Assembly: GCA_021018815.1 (NCBI GenBank)
Contig: JAITYX010000010.1
Coordinates: forward strand, 2,728,001 to 2,792,000
Source: Talinum fruticosum
Lineage: Eukaryota > Streptophyta > Magnoliopsida > Caryophyllales > Talinaceae
DNA: 64,000 nt
Reading direction: 5' to 3'
Both the position numbers and the translations under genes were made by a program. The notes under the pieces are model-generated. The model ran no database searches. It saw only the letters and a list, made by a program, of their open reading frames with translations, and was not told where the DNA came from. Shown here in pieces: positions 12,773 through 24,240 of the stretch (the first letter of the stretch is position 1; every line of letters starts with the position of its first letter).

Positions 12773-14916
12773 CGTTAAGTCGTATTTTATACGTATTTTT
12801 AGTAGTTATTGAGTTTATATTATATAGTTTATTTTATCTAATTTATTCTATTTTGTCTATTTATAGGTAATTATCGAATAAAGTGGGGAAGAGAAGAAAA
12901 GTCGTTAAAAATGGATTTTTAGCTACCGACAAGCATTCAAGAAAATATATGAAGTCGGTCCATAAATATAATATGTAATAAAATATTTATTTTAGGATAT
13001 TATATTTTAGGAAATCCAAAGTGGAATAGAAAAGGGAAACTTAGAAGAGAAGAAAAAGAAATAAACCCTAACTCTTTCACCCTATATATACTACTTATTA
13101 TCATCATGGAGAGAGACGGAGGAAGCCAGCCACACACAATCACCAGCTGGTGCTTGCTGTCCACGCACCACGCACTCGCTGCCCAGCCGCCTGCACCACC
13201 ACCCAGCCACTCGCACTCGCTGCCGCTGCTCCCGGTTGCCGCCGTCCGCCGCCGCTTACGGCTTGCTGCCGCCTCTGTGCTGCTGTCCGTTGCCCAGCCA
13301 GCCACCATCCATCATCATCTTCTTCATCTTCCCGGTCAAAGAAACTAATATCGGTAGTATAATTTAGTTTTGTAATTTTTATTAGAAAAGATTGAGTTTT
13401 TATTGATAGATTAATACTAAAGATGCTAGTTTTATTTAGTTTACATGTTTTAAATTACATGATGTGTGAGTAGTTTTTCTTATACTTAGTATAATCTCAT
13501 TGAAGCCATGTTAAATTATTTATTTTGAAACAAAGTTTTGATTTTTATTGTCTTATTGATTCGATCCATGATTCTATGATAATTTGTGTTTAATGTTTAT
13601 GAATTTATGTCTAATTAATTAGAGTGCACGCTACTTAGTTTTATATAAATTCATGTGATCGTTTAGAGGGTTTAAGTACGTAATTGCTTGATCTTTTAGA
13701 CATAAGTATCACCCTAGTTAATCATGGATGGCTCATACCCATCTCTTTTAATTAGGAAATTATCATAGATCCTTCTTAAATCAATTTGCTAGTAGATTGG
13801 ATATTAGGTGCTAGATGATGTTTTTCTAATACTTAATGCTCTGATTTGATTAAATTCTAGTGCTAGTGCTAGGGTTATCAATATTAGTAGGGTTTATATT
13901 AGGGCTAGGCCTAAGTAAACTAATAACTAAGGAAAAACGGGGAAGATCCGCTAATGGTTGTCTTCTACAGTTTAGCTCATGGGTAGATCAATTTGTGTGT
14001 TAATGATAAATAATAATTTGCATGGTGGATATAGATTATACTAAGTGTTTTTATAAATTTGCTATTTTTGATAATTATTTGTTTGCTTTTAGTTATTTTC
14101 TTGAGTTATTAATTTTTACTTATAAAGTTATAGTCTTTTATTATCAATTTCATTAAACCCCTAAAGATCAGTATTTTAGGTTAGTTTTAGTAATTTTATT
14201 TTAATTTAATTTTGAGTCTTTACATATTTTAATTTTCAGAATTAATTTTCTCGTCGCTTTTATTATTTTTGAGTCAGTTTGTTAGAAATTAGTTTAAAAA
14301 TAGTTTCTTTTGTTATTTTTCGTGTTTTATTTTCTTTTAGGGTTTAGATAGAGTCCTAGTTTGCTGTGATTAAATTTTAGAATTTTTGGAATTAATTTGA
14401 TATTTTTTCAGATTTAATTCTTGAATTTAATTACTGCAGGTTTTTAATAAAATAAATTCGTAAATTAGATTTTAAATTTTTTTCATATTTTTAGGGTCTG
14501 GTTAGGTTTCGAAAATTAGTATTACTATTCTGGGTAATTTTAGTATTTATTTTCGTAATTATTTTATTGCAGAATTTTACTTATTTAATTTTCTGTTTTA
14601 GAATTTGTTTATTTTCTGCTTTAGTTTTCTGTTTTAATTATTCTAAAAAATATACAAAAATATTTCTGGGTTATTGTAGTTTTATTATTCTGTATAAATT
14701 ATTTATTTAGTTGTTAGATAATTTTCTATGAATTTTAGTTATTGATTTTAATTTATATTTTCTGTTTTGTTTTTAAGAGTAGTAAATTTAATTAGATTAA
14801 AACTTGCATGTTATTATATCTTTCCTCGTGGATTCGATCCCTACTTGCCCTTGCTATATTGTTTATTATAAGTTTAAGTAGTGGTTTAATTTGTTGCTCG
14901 TACGACAAGCTCAACA
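12773..14916 (+). mobile_element. 2.1-kb solo-LTR-like insertion, copy 1
   Basis: Near-identical over most of its length to 32456-34651. Ends are (C)GTTAAGTCGTATTT and GACAAGCTCAACA. The flanks CCTCT (12768-12772) and CCTCC (14917-14921) agree at 4 of 5 bases, consistent with a target duplication. A TATATATA box at 13083-13090 sits about 300 bp in, and the far end has GTGGATTCGATCCCTA, a motif seen near the ends of some plant LTRs. It has no polymerase. A GC-rich stretch at about 13110-13345 differs between copies and is open in several frames by composition. It splits the gag of the surrounding Tat element. Confidence 0.65.
13082..13090 (+). promoter_or_regulatory. TATA box of 2.1-kb LTR-like element, copy 1
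   Basis: CTATATATA, followed about 20 bp later by the start of the GC-rich variable segment. The second copy has the same box at 32765-32773. Confidence 0.5.
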
Positions 14917-15227
14917 CCTCCATGTGGGGCACAACAGGAGAAAAGGCCGGAATCGTCGGTGCCTCTCGGTGAACCAAAGGAAGAGGTACCGTTTCCTTGG
15001 GCAATAAAGCCTAGTTGGGCCTGCTCGGGATTCATTGGGAGCCTCATTCTAGAAGGATAAAAAGGGGGTAGAATAAACGTTTCCTAGGGATCTAAAATAG
15101 TATTTAAACTATGTTCAAAGGTTCTTGAATGCGAGATGCCTAATGCAAACACATCATAAGAATACACTACTCAAATTTTCAAGTTTCGCCCTCTCAATAA
15201 ATGATTTATCCCCAGTGGAGTTGCCAC
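14917..15227 (-). pseudogene. leader and gag start of minus-strand Tat element
   Basis: Between the primer site and the 2.1-kb insertion, the minus strand has a leader of about 160 nt and then a gag N-terminal frame from an ATG near 15050 or 15004 (FGSPRGTDDS or MPKETVPLPLVHREAP, depending on frame). The frame is cut by the insertion at 14916. Confidence 0.5.
15209..15227 (-). other. primer binding site of minus-strand Tat element
   Basis: Next to the LTR end the minus strand reads TGGCAACTCCACTGGGGA, in the correct place for a tRNA primer site. The TGGCRACTCC..CTGGGGA form is typical of plant Tat elements. I have not matched it to a particular tRNA. Confidence 0.65.
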
Positions 15228-17245
15228 TGTCGGAACCATGACCTCGGGCCCACACTAGGACTAAGCTGAGCTTCCCCACGTGCCTTTTGGTATTCTTGGT
15301 TTTGGAAAACAGGGTTTGAAAAGGATTTAGGATTTTGAAAATAAATTTTAGAATATGGGGATTGATCTCTTATCAAGAGTTCTGAATTTTATTAAGTCAA
15401 ATTAACATATTAAATTTGATTGAATTGATTGCCATTTTATTAATCATTTTATTTTATAAGTTATTTTCATAATTCCGGGATATTATCTCGCTAATTGAAG
15501 TACAAATAAAATTTAGAAATTAGGGTTCTGCCGTTAGGCTTTAAGGACAAACCAGGTGTGAAAACACCGGTCCGGACCCAAGCCTCAACAATTGACCACC
15601 CGAGTGCAAGTGGCAGCCTGCATGCACTCGGGGGTCACGGGTGCTCGCCGGGGCTAGGGCTGAAACAGTCGGCCTCGGCTTCGGCCCGGCGATGCATCCG
15701 GACCTCTTTTTTTTTTAACCCTGTATAACCGAGATGCATTTTTGAAAAGAATAAAGCAAAAATGGGGAGTTGCCAGTTAGTTTTTAGAAAAGAAAAACTA
15801 ACAAAAATGAAAACTTCATTGTTCCAATCTTAGTATGAGAAAACTAAGAGTAAAAGAGGCTAAAATTGACTCTATCGGTCTTTGAAACGAGAATCGGATT
15901 CAGGGGCGAGGATACGAAATGTAGGGAAAACCCTTCCATTCCACCCGTTCGAAGACGACTATTACTAGTTCGAGTAGTGAATCTAAATAATACGAAAAAC
16001 ACAAGCATACAACAACATGCCAAGCAAAATTAAAGCCACTAAACAATAATAAAGGAAAGGTATAAAAGAAAATTTAAAAGAAAGTAGTAAAGAAAAAGAT
16101 AAGAAAAGCGGAAATCTAAAAGATTACGTCGGGCTCGGAGGAATTAAAAGCGATACATCTCGAATCCAGAATACGAAAAGCAATAAAAGCATAAAAATAA
16201 ATAATTAAGTTGTTTGAAGGCTGAACGATTGCCCTCATGTTATCCCACCTTGCTGATCCGGGTCTCTACAATTGACCTCTTGATGCCACGGCAACAAATC
16301 AAAGAAAGGGCTTGTTTTTATGAGATGTGTAAAAGGTGAATGTGTAAGGAGTACGAAGGTTTTGTTCAATAAGTGTCCAGAGATCATAATAACTTAATAT
16401 TCTTTAGCTCTTTGCATAAATTCAACGGCGATAAGTAGAAAAGAGGAATTAATTTTGGCGGAGTAATGTTTAGGTATGAGTGCCCTCGTTAGCTTTTTGC
16501 AGCATTATGCATAGGACAAAGCCGTATGGGAATGAGAGCCAAGGCTCTCTATTTATAAGGAGAGACCTAGGTCATAAATGACCTAGGGTTTACACTCGGC
16601 CAGCCGTCAAAGCAGCTATAAATAAACCAGGCCAGAATCTCACATGATTGAACCGGATAAAGCAAGGATAGAACCAGATTGAGTCTAGTTCGCGGGCGCC
16701 CGCAACCCGAGCTTGCTTATGGTTTCATGCTCTAGCATGTTTCCAAGGGATTCTCCAAGCCAAAATGGAGTGTTTCACTTAAAATTCTGAGGTTGCAAGT
16801 GCCGACCACGGTGTCATTTTGATGGGAAAAGCTCCTAGTCTCGTGTGGACTGTTTTGTGGAGCTTAAGCATAGCACTTTGATGCGCATGATCATGAAATA
16901 CAACGTTTTAACACCGTCTTCAGTTCTTCGACTCCTTTTATTATGAAAAAGCAAAATACAGTATTCTGAACTTGGAATTTCATGGCGAGACAACATTGGA
17001 CTCCATTATCTCTCGAAGGCTTGGCCCAATTCTTGGATCGTCCGAAAGAAAGGGGGATTTTGGATCGACCCAAGGCAAAAGGCTATTTATGTGGTGTTGG
17101 GGGCTTCTTTGTGGTTTAATGGCTTCGTCGCACCAATCATAGTCCGAGATCTAAATCCTCAAACAGGACTCGAGAATTTATCATGGGATCGACGTAACAA
17201 AATACCGAATTAAAGAGATAAGGACGACAATTTTAGGTGTCTACA
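15228..17245 (-). repeat. 5' LTR of minus-strand Tat element (about 2.0 kb)
   Basis: In minus orientation it starts TGTAGACACC at 17245 and ends TTCCGACA at 15228. It aligns with the split LTR of element A on the other strand, including TATA box, hairpin and GC-rich 3' segment. The TG...CA ends and the adjoining primer site fix the boundaries. Confidence 0.85.
16534..16557 (-). promoter_or_regulatory. TATA box and hairpin of minus-strand Tat LTR
   Basis: TATAAATA on the minus strand (16557-16550), then GGCTCTC/GAGAGCC arms at 16534-16549. Same layout as 8228-8251. Confidence 0.65.
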
Positions 17246-18976
17246 AGTGTTTTCACACTTGTTTGGCCCTGAAACCTCACGGCTGAAATATAAACCCTAG
17301 TTTTCTTCATTATTCGGTTAGGAAATAATATCTCGGGACTTCAGAAAATAATTTCTAAAATAAAATTGAAGGTTTACTCGTGGAGAGTCTAAGTCACCCT
17401 AGAGCGGGAGGGTGTTGAAGAAAATTAAACAATTTTTGCACCAATACAAACCGAAGCAGTTTCGAGTATATATTGGACTTAGAAATATAGTAACACAAAT
17501 ATGCGTGGAAACCCTCTTGGGGCGAGATAACCACGGACTGTGCTAATCCAACAACCAAGTCAAATCTACTATTTTGAATCCGGAAAATACAAAGGATCGA
17601 CTCAACCAGAATTGCTCCCTTAAACAATTCCTTACAAAGCTTTACTAGACTTAGAAGTTCCCTTATCCGATCTAGCACTTCCGACCGAGGTAACCTTTAC
17701 AATCGGGGACAATTGAGCTGAGTTAACCCTTACAGCTCAGTCAAGGGACTTACTAAGAAAGTAAGAGAAATATATAACTTATTACAAGACTTTCTTTATA
17801 GCTCGTAAAATATGAAATACGAGACTTGGAGTTATAAATAAAAGATTGAGTAATTCACTAAGAGAGTGTTAAGAAATGTGTTCAGCGACAATCTTTAAGT
17901 ATTGTGGAGTGGCTTCTATTTATAACCAACTAGGCGAGAGACCGTTGAGTCTTGGTTCGAACCGAAATCTTCACTAGCCATTGTAACGACTATTATGAGT
18001 CACTAAGAAAAGATCCTTTGGGATGTGAACGTTGTGCAACGGCTCTTGGCACCAAAAGATGGTCTAATCACTTGGTGGTGACTGAAAGCTGAGGTGGAAA
18101 CAACCGTTAGGACTAGAGTTGGAGTTTTCTAGTTTTGGAAACAAACAATCTTGACACGGTGTCTCAGCCATGTCCGAAGTAGCTAAAACTTGTCTGCTGG
18201 TGGTTAGTGGCTAGAAGCCGGTTGATTTTGAAATTCGAAATAGACTAGCATTGTTTGAATAACCTACAAAAGCAAACCACATTGGTTGTCAAAGTATAAA
18301 ATACTTTGGTGCAAGATTAGGCACAAACAATAATTAAATCGGGATAATTAGAAGATTAATTATCTTTGGCCTAGAAGAATGGAATTTTCCGAGTCTAATA
18401 TACAACATGCTCAAATTCCATCTTGAGTCAATCCTAAAAATGACCAAGTTAGAAAGAGTAGAATATGAAAGTACAACAACTTTATCCGGTCAAATAATTC
18501 TCAAAGTGATAGATCGACTTAGAATAAAGAATTAACGTTGTAATTCACTTTGTGTTGAAATATAAAGTCAGTGCTCGAATAAAAATGTTAGAGAAATTAT
18601 TTGAGCATGCGATAGTTCCGAGTGATGTATGAGTTAGTCGAAACACCGAGTGTAGGAGATATGCAATAAAGCACTTTCTAAGTCAGTCGAACATAATGAA
18701 AACTTAGATAAGAGTTTTTATAATACACGAATGACTTAGAATCAAAACCTAAGAGAGATAGAGATTTTTACCTAAGTCCTCAAAAATAATTAATAAAAGC
18801 GCCACTCAATCTGATTTAATTCTTTTAACTTGATTTAAAAAATTTGGAAATCTAAATAAGAGGTTTATGCCCACTTTCTAAAATTGATTTTTGAAACCTT
18901 AAAATGATTTTCATTTTCAAAAAGAAAAAAGACAATCGTGGGCAACCCCGGTCGGGTCCCTACCGTGGTTCCTACA
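17246..18976 (+). repeat. 3' LTR of Tat element A, right part
   Basis: Resumes with GTGTTTTCACACTTG, matching the 3' third of the related LTR (GTGTTTTCACACCTG on the minus strand near 15560). It ends GTGGTTCCTACA at 18976 (related LTR: ATGGTTCCGACA). A solo LTR occupies 17367-18782. The 18977-19038 segment after it has no primer site, so this LTR does not start element B cleanly. Confidence 0.78.
17367..18782 (-). mobile_element. solo LTR of the C/D family with perfect TSD
   Basis: Flanked by AAAAT at 17362-17366 and 18783-18787. On the plus strand it runs from TGAAGGTTTACTCG to CCTAAGTCCTCA, so TG...CA in either direction. It aligns with the LTRs at 53977-55551 and 61681-63249 (shared CTAAGTCACCCTAGAG). 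A minus-strand TATA box (TATAAATA, 17917-17924) supports minus orientation. At 1416 bp it is a little shorter than the 1575-bp LTR of D. No internal region remains. Confidence 0.85.
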
Positions 18977-19038
18977 ATACTACATCGGTTCAAATAATTT
19001 TCCATTGTAGGACAGACACTTAAAAAGAATTCCCTCCA

Positions 19039-20240
19039 ATGGAAGAAACACTAGAACAATTCCCTATCCTGGTCTTGGTCAATGAAAATTCAGCCAAAAT
19101 GGAAGCTATGAATGAGGCTCGGGAAAAGAAGATAGAGTCTATAGCAAGTGATCTTAACTTTATCCTTGAGGATAGTAAGAGAGGTGAGGAAGCAAGCACA
19201 ATTAAGAGGAGGAGTTCCTCTATGTCTACCTAGTCTATCTCCTTTAAGTAGTTCCAAGCATGCATCCGGACCTAATCCACACGTAGATCGGATAGAACAA
19301 ATGTTAAGGGAGTCGTCCATGTTCAAGTAACCATTACTTTGAACATGAGGGCTTCACTTCAATCCCTAAAGGGAAATTACCCCCTAAGTTCACCATGCTC
19401 GATATCAAATTCCGAGGTTCCAAGAATCCCCATCACCATGTTCGCAACTTCTTAGGAATACCGACTCTTAAGAACATACTAGAAGACACCTACCACAACA
19501 TCTTCCCGTGGACTTTTGATACCGACGTAATGAAGTAGTATAACGTGGTTGACCCACGTAAGGTCACCAACTGGACTGATCGTGTAAGGAGTTCCTACAT
19601 CAATACTCTTACAATACTTATTTACCAGTTACTCTTAAAGTCTTGGAGTTGATGAAGTAAGGTGAGAAAGAAAGCTTTACAGACTTTCTCATCGGATGAA
19701 GGGCAAAAGCTGCCCGCATGGTATACTAACCTTCCGAGAAGGACCAAGTACGGATCATCGTCAAGAACCTTTAGCTTGCCTACAATTCGCATCTCAAAAT
19801 CCTACCGATGATGAACTTCTCAACCGTTAGAGATGCCAATATACCGATAGAATAAGAGTTGTCCACCACGACTACAAAAGTCATGACGGGGTATAGAGGT
19901 AATTATCGGTCTAGAGATAAGAAAACCTCCAATCCAGGCAATACTAGTAGGGTTGCGGATGTCAATACCCTCAATAAGTATAATGACTACACTCCCATTG
20001 ATACCATATACGCTCAAGCACTTGAAGGCCTATTGGCTAAAGGGAAAATAGAATTGCCACCTATTAGAGCGGAATTAGAAACTGCGAAACAGTCTAAAAA
20101 CTAGGACGTAGGAAAATTCTACAAATACCATTGTGCACAAGGACACGACACCGAGCAATGTTGGACGTTTAAGAATAAGATGGAGAGTATGTTACGCAAT
20201 TGTTAACTCCCTCTTCCTAAGGTTACTCGAAACCAATCAA
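19039..20240 (+). pseudogene. Tat gag remnant (element B)
   Basis: Structural capsid protein of the retrotransposon. A helical, charged segment at 19039-19233 (EREKKIESIASD-like) is followed at 19350-19700 by the gag core (HHHVRNFLG-type motif, EDTYHNIFPWTFDTDV). A zinc-knuckle-like piece (YKYHCAQGHDTEQCWTF) at about 20115-20170 has lost its first cysteine. Several stops, for example near 19540 and 20103, break the frame. The fragments match the minus-strand copy at 9192-11967. Confidence 0.78.
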
Positions 20241-20689
20241 CAATAAGAATCCTTTCAATGGTACCTTAGCCATTTTCTCTAAACCCATTCCAGGTTAGTG
20301 GGATTAGTCTGTCTTCATTTCGGACATTGATGAGTCCAAACCACTTCTTAGCTTTCCTCCTTTAGATCCGGAAGTCCATGGGTCGTGGGTAAGTGATGAA
20401 GAAGATGTCTACGGAACTAGAAACAATAGTGATGACAACGACAACGACTTCGGGGCACACCACGCTTAGAAGAAGAAGACTATTGGGGAGAAACTAAAGA
20501 TCCGTAAATCTAATTCCATACTAGATTTGGACGAAATAAGGCACCCATGGGTCCACAACAGACTTATAAAGCCCCAAAAGGACCCGAAGTTGCTAAAGAA
20601 GAAGACCCAATCCTGAAACAACCTCAAAAATTAAAAGCTAACATTTCCATATCGCAACTCATGTCCGCTTCTCGAAACATAGGCAGGCC

Positions 20690-21340
20690 TTAATTGACGC
20701 TCTTAGCAAGATTGAGATCTCTCCTTAAACCACGTCGAAGGAAGTAGTAGGTATGGAAAATGATGCGAGACAAAACCATTACTATTGATCAAAAGGATCT
20801 CCCTCAAGAAGGCGTTGCACACAACAATGCCCTTTATTTGATCATTACTTGCATCAACAAGTTCATTCCCTGAACTTAGTAGACAATGGATCACCTGTGA
20901 ACATCTATCCATGAAGAATCGCCAAAAGGTTAGGAATCGAGAGCAATAACTCTCTAACCAAACTGTTTATCTCCGGGCATGTGACAATTTAAGAAGGATG
21001 GTCTAAGGAACATTGACCTTACCAATCAATGTAGGGCTACTGGTAAAGAACATTGACTTCTAAGTCCTCGACATCCCAACTACATTCAACTTGCTTCCTA
21101 TGTGCGACTATTACCTCCAAGGAATCTGTTGTTGAAATTAAACATAATGGTAATGATGAGGAGCTCTACGGATTTGTGATCTGTTGCTGCCTTAGATAAG
21201 GATGAAGCACCTCTTAACATCAATCCTTATGGTAACCGTAGTGTCCACTCGATGCTTCCGAAAAGGGGTATTTTCCGGGCCTAGTTGCAGGACAAAGGGC
21301 ATACCACCCTATCTTTCCACTCCTTGAACCCACTAACACC
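20690..21340 (+). pseudogene. Tat protease remnant (element B)
   Basis: Aspartic protease region, recognised by VDNGSPVNIYP at about 20880-20910 (the active-site position is D-N-G-S), KRLGIESNNSLTKLFISG after it, and DIPTTFNLLPMCDYY near 21075. A following segment (EKGYFPGLVAGQRAYHPIF) near 21260 matches the minus-strand element. Stops and frame changes make it inactive. Confidence 0.7.
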
Positions 21341-21641
21341 TATAAGTTTAGGCTAGGCTATCAATCTACCGCTAAGGAAATAGCCCAAGCTAAGTGGCAA
21401 ATTCGGACTAGAAGGACCGCACCATACACGATCTACTCCATCAAGCCCTTTCTGCATACCCTAAATGGGCAATTTCGAAAAAAGGGGATGATTTCCCTTA
21501 TTATGGTTTTCTTGCGCCTATTACCTCAAAGAGAAGGGTATTCTAGTGCCCAGCTTGGAGATATTTAGTGACTGTTGTATATTAGAAAAGGAGGCACCTT
21601 ACCTCCTTGAAAAGGGACAATCCACACCGCACTAGACCAAC

Positions 21642-22268
21642 TTGGTTGGGAATAACATCTTCGGTCCGCTATTTGGACAAGAGAAGAACCTAGAGAGGAA
21701 TTCGATCTCAATCACTGTCTCGAGCCATGTCGCACCCACAACTTTCCGTCTAGATTCATCACCGACATTGACGATGAAGGGTCCAAGAACATCAATTGGA
21801 TCGATGTTGGGAAAGGCCAAGAATTTGCTTGTTAGCTTGGGAGAGCATCCCCTTCCTAAGTCTAGGGCTTTTATTCTTGTTTCTATTGCTTCTAGTTCAT
21901 TTTCTAATTTCGTTGTTTCCAATTCCACATCATCTAATTCTAAGCCTTATGTACTCATTTCCTTATTCAATAAGATGAATCTTTCCGCTTACTCCTTGCT
22001 CCCTCCTATTTTCAATTGTTTTGCCTCTAATGATGAACAAGAAATATCTAAAGAATTAATAAAAGCTATGGAAGATCATGAGAAGTGCTCACCAATAATA
22101 GAGGAAACAATAACAATTTATCTAGGATCGGTTGATCAACCCCAAGAGGTTAAAATTGCAAAAACACTCGATCCAAAAGAGCGAAGCAATTTACTTTGCT
22201 CCTTACAGAGTTCATATATGTCTTTTCATGGTCCTACAAAGACATGCCAGGGATACATCCAAGCATAG
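21642..22268 (+). pseudogene. Tat pol segment between protease and RT (element B)
   Basis: A 208-codon open frame, the longest left in element B. Its second half (about residues 130-208) fits the lead-in to Tat RT: IEETITIYLGSVDQPQEVKI, then LDPKERSNLLCSL, then a short run that slips out of the family frame near 22230. The first half, with serine-rich low-complexity sequence, is not recognisable. It is a fragment of a polyprotein, not a free-standing gene. Confidence 0.6.
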
Positions 22269-22990
22269 TGGAACATAAAAATCCACTTTACGTGGATGCC
22301 AAGCTAGTTAGCGTAAGCTCAAGAGGATGAAACCTGAGTGGGCATTGAAGATTATGGAAAAATTCCGGAAACAATTAGAGGTTGGGTTCATCAAAATAGT
22401 TCACTATCCTTAGTGGGTAGCAAACATAGTACTTGTTACGAAGAAAGACGACGGGGTTTGGATGTGCGTAGACTTCGGGGATTTGAATAGCGCAAGTCCC
22501 AAACACAATTTCCCGCTGCCCCATATCGACATCTTTGTAAATAACGCAGCGGGACACACTCTGCTTCGTTTATAGAGGGTCATGCTGGGTACAATCAGGT
22601 GAAGATTGTCAAAGAAGACATGGAGAAGACGACCTTCATCACTCAATGGGGGACATACTCGTTACGGGGTGATGCCATTTGGGCTCAACAACGCCAGCAC
22701 AACATACCAAAGAATAGCTACAACACTATTGCATGACATGATCAACAAAAAAGTTGAAGTCTATGTGGATGACATGATCATTAAGTCCATAGATAGGGCA
22801 AGGCACCTACCCAGCGTTAGAAAATTCTTTGAAAGACTAAGAAAGTACAACATGTGCCTTAATTCTCAAAGCTGTTAGGGAATGTTGTCAATCTTAGAGG
22901 AATCAAAGTTGATCCATCCAAGATCAAAGCCATTCAGGAGATTCCGGCGTTGAAAACGAGAGGAGGAGATATGTTGGGTACGTTGGATTT
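22269..22990 (+). pseudogene. Tat reverse transcriptase remnant (element B)
   Basis: Plus-strand frames give WVANIVLVTKKDDGVWMCVD, DLNSASPKHNFPLPHIDI, YGVMPFGLNNASTTYQR and VEVYVDDMIIKS (catalytic YVDD at about 22758-22770). The order and spacing match element A at 1-430. A stop lies at about 22410 and frame changes near 22575 and 22870, so it cannot give one protein. Confidence 0.88.
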
Positions 22991-23763
22991 CTTTAGACAT
23001 TTACGAGTACATCACTCATTTCATATCAAAACCGACTATGGTCTATAAACCCATTTTAAAGAATTTGAAGAAAAGGTCTCGAGCCTATTTAGGATACTAA
23101 GTGCTATAAAACTTTCAAGAAGGTTAACGAATACCTAGCTAACCCTCATGTGTTAGTTCCGCTATAACCAGGGAACCCTTTACTTTTGTACCTCGCCACG
23201 ACAGAGACAGCTATGGGAGCCATGTTAGCCAAATAGAATAGAAAGGAAGAGTACGGCGATGTATTATCTAGGCAAGAAGTTCTTAGATTACGAGACTAGA
23301 TACACGCCCGGGCTGCGAAGAAGCTTAAGCACTACATGTTCGCCTACACGGTACATGTTGTAGCACCAATGGATCCCATTAAGTATATCCTTGATCACCC
23401 TACTATCAGCAGCGAAGATAGCAAGATGGACTGTCATGCCGTCGAATTCGAGCTCAAGTATGTCCCTCAAAAGCGATCAAAGGAAGGCTAGTGTTGGAAT
23501 TCCTAACCAATCTACCGATAACTTATGGGACTTTAACCTACTATCGGGCACTACATGTTTTCCTACACGGTACATGTGGTAGCACCAATGGATCCCATTA
23601 AGTATATCCATGAGCAACCTACTATCAGCAGCAAGATAGCAAGATGGATTGTCATGCTCGTCGAATTCGAACTCAAGTATGTCCCTCAAAAGCGATCAAA
23701 GGAAGGGTAGTGTTGGAATTCCTAGCTGATCTACCGATAACCGAATTGCAACCCGAACACCTT
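22991..23763 (+). pseudogene. Tat RNase H remnant with internal duplication (element B)
   Basis: First RNase H domain after RT, highly decayed. Recognisable parts are the tether after RT (KPILKNLKKRSRAYL near 23045) and the conserved motif around HYMF-YTVHVV near 23330. A 219-bp segment is repeated in tandem at 23330 and 23549. Multiple stops. Confidence 0.65.
23330..23741 (+). repeat. 219-bp tandem duplication inside RNase H
   Basis: CACTACATGTTCGCCTACAC at 23330 recurs at 23549 as CACTACATGTTTTCCTACAC. The following 190 bp, including GCACCAATGGATCCCATTAA and GATAGCAAGATGGA, recurs with few changes and a variable junction near 23516-23548. Element A has a single copy. Confidence 0.75.
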
Positions 23764-24240
23764 GATTTTCCGGACGAAAATATCTTATAAGTAGAGGTGG
23801 ACGCCTGAACAATGTACTTCGACGATGCTTCCAATCGGAAGGGCTTTGGAGTAGGGATCCTTCTAGTCTCACCGGAGGGAGCACATACTCCCATTTTAGT
23901 CAAGCTAGATTTCGAGGCCACCAACAATGTCATGGAATATGAAGCATGCATGATGGGACTTCAAGTTGCTATAGAGTTCGGAGCCAAGAACATTAAGGTT
24001 TTCGGTGACTCCGATCCGATCATTAATTAGATTTCACAAAAATGGAAGGTACGTAGTGAAGCCTTAGCACCTTACCGGGCACATCCGATTGAGTTATCAA
24101 AACACTTTGAGAACATTTCGTACACCTACCTTCCTAGGGATGACAACATGTTCATAGATGTTTTAGCTAAACTAGCATCAATGATCAATATCTATAATGA
24201 CATTCATTCAATGCCCATTCACATAGAACGACTGAGTTAG
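23764..24240 (+). pseudogene. second (archaeal-type) RNase H of Tat element B
   Basis: An open frame at 23812-24030 gives YFDDASNRKGFGVGILLVSP, NNVMEYEACMMGLQVAIEFG and KVFGDSDPII, with the D, E and D positions of an RNase H fold in order. A stop follows at about 24028, then the frame goes on (SEALAPYRAHPIEL, YLPRDDNMFIDVLAKLASM) to about 24190. This second RNase H between the first one and integrase is the hallmark of Tat elements. Confidence 0.85.

Larger units (their letters stand above)
9192..17245 (-). mobile_element. truncated minus-strand Tat retrotransposon inserted in element A's LTR
   Basis: In minus orientation it runs: 5' LTR 17245-15228, primer site, leader and gag start, a 2.1-kb LTR-like insertion (14916-12773), the rest of gag, zinc knuckle and protease to 9192. 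It ends abruptly there; RT, RNase H, integrase and 3' LTR are missing. The LTR of element A resumes exactly at 17246 with GTGTTTTCACAC, the motif expected to follow the GC-rich part lost at 9191. The insertion therefore interrupted A's LTR and later lost its 3' part. Confidence 0.82.

Noticed and set aside
13106..13362. Overlapping open frames of 70-102 codons on both strands
   Set aside because: GC-rich low-complexity segment of an LTR; open in several frames because of composition, and not conserved in copy 2.
18977..19038. Start of element B as a clean tandem partner sharing an LTR with element A
   Set aside because: No primer binding site or gag start follows the LTR end at 18976, unlike at 15209-15227, so a simple shared-LTR tandem is not supported.
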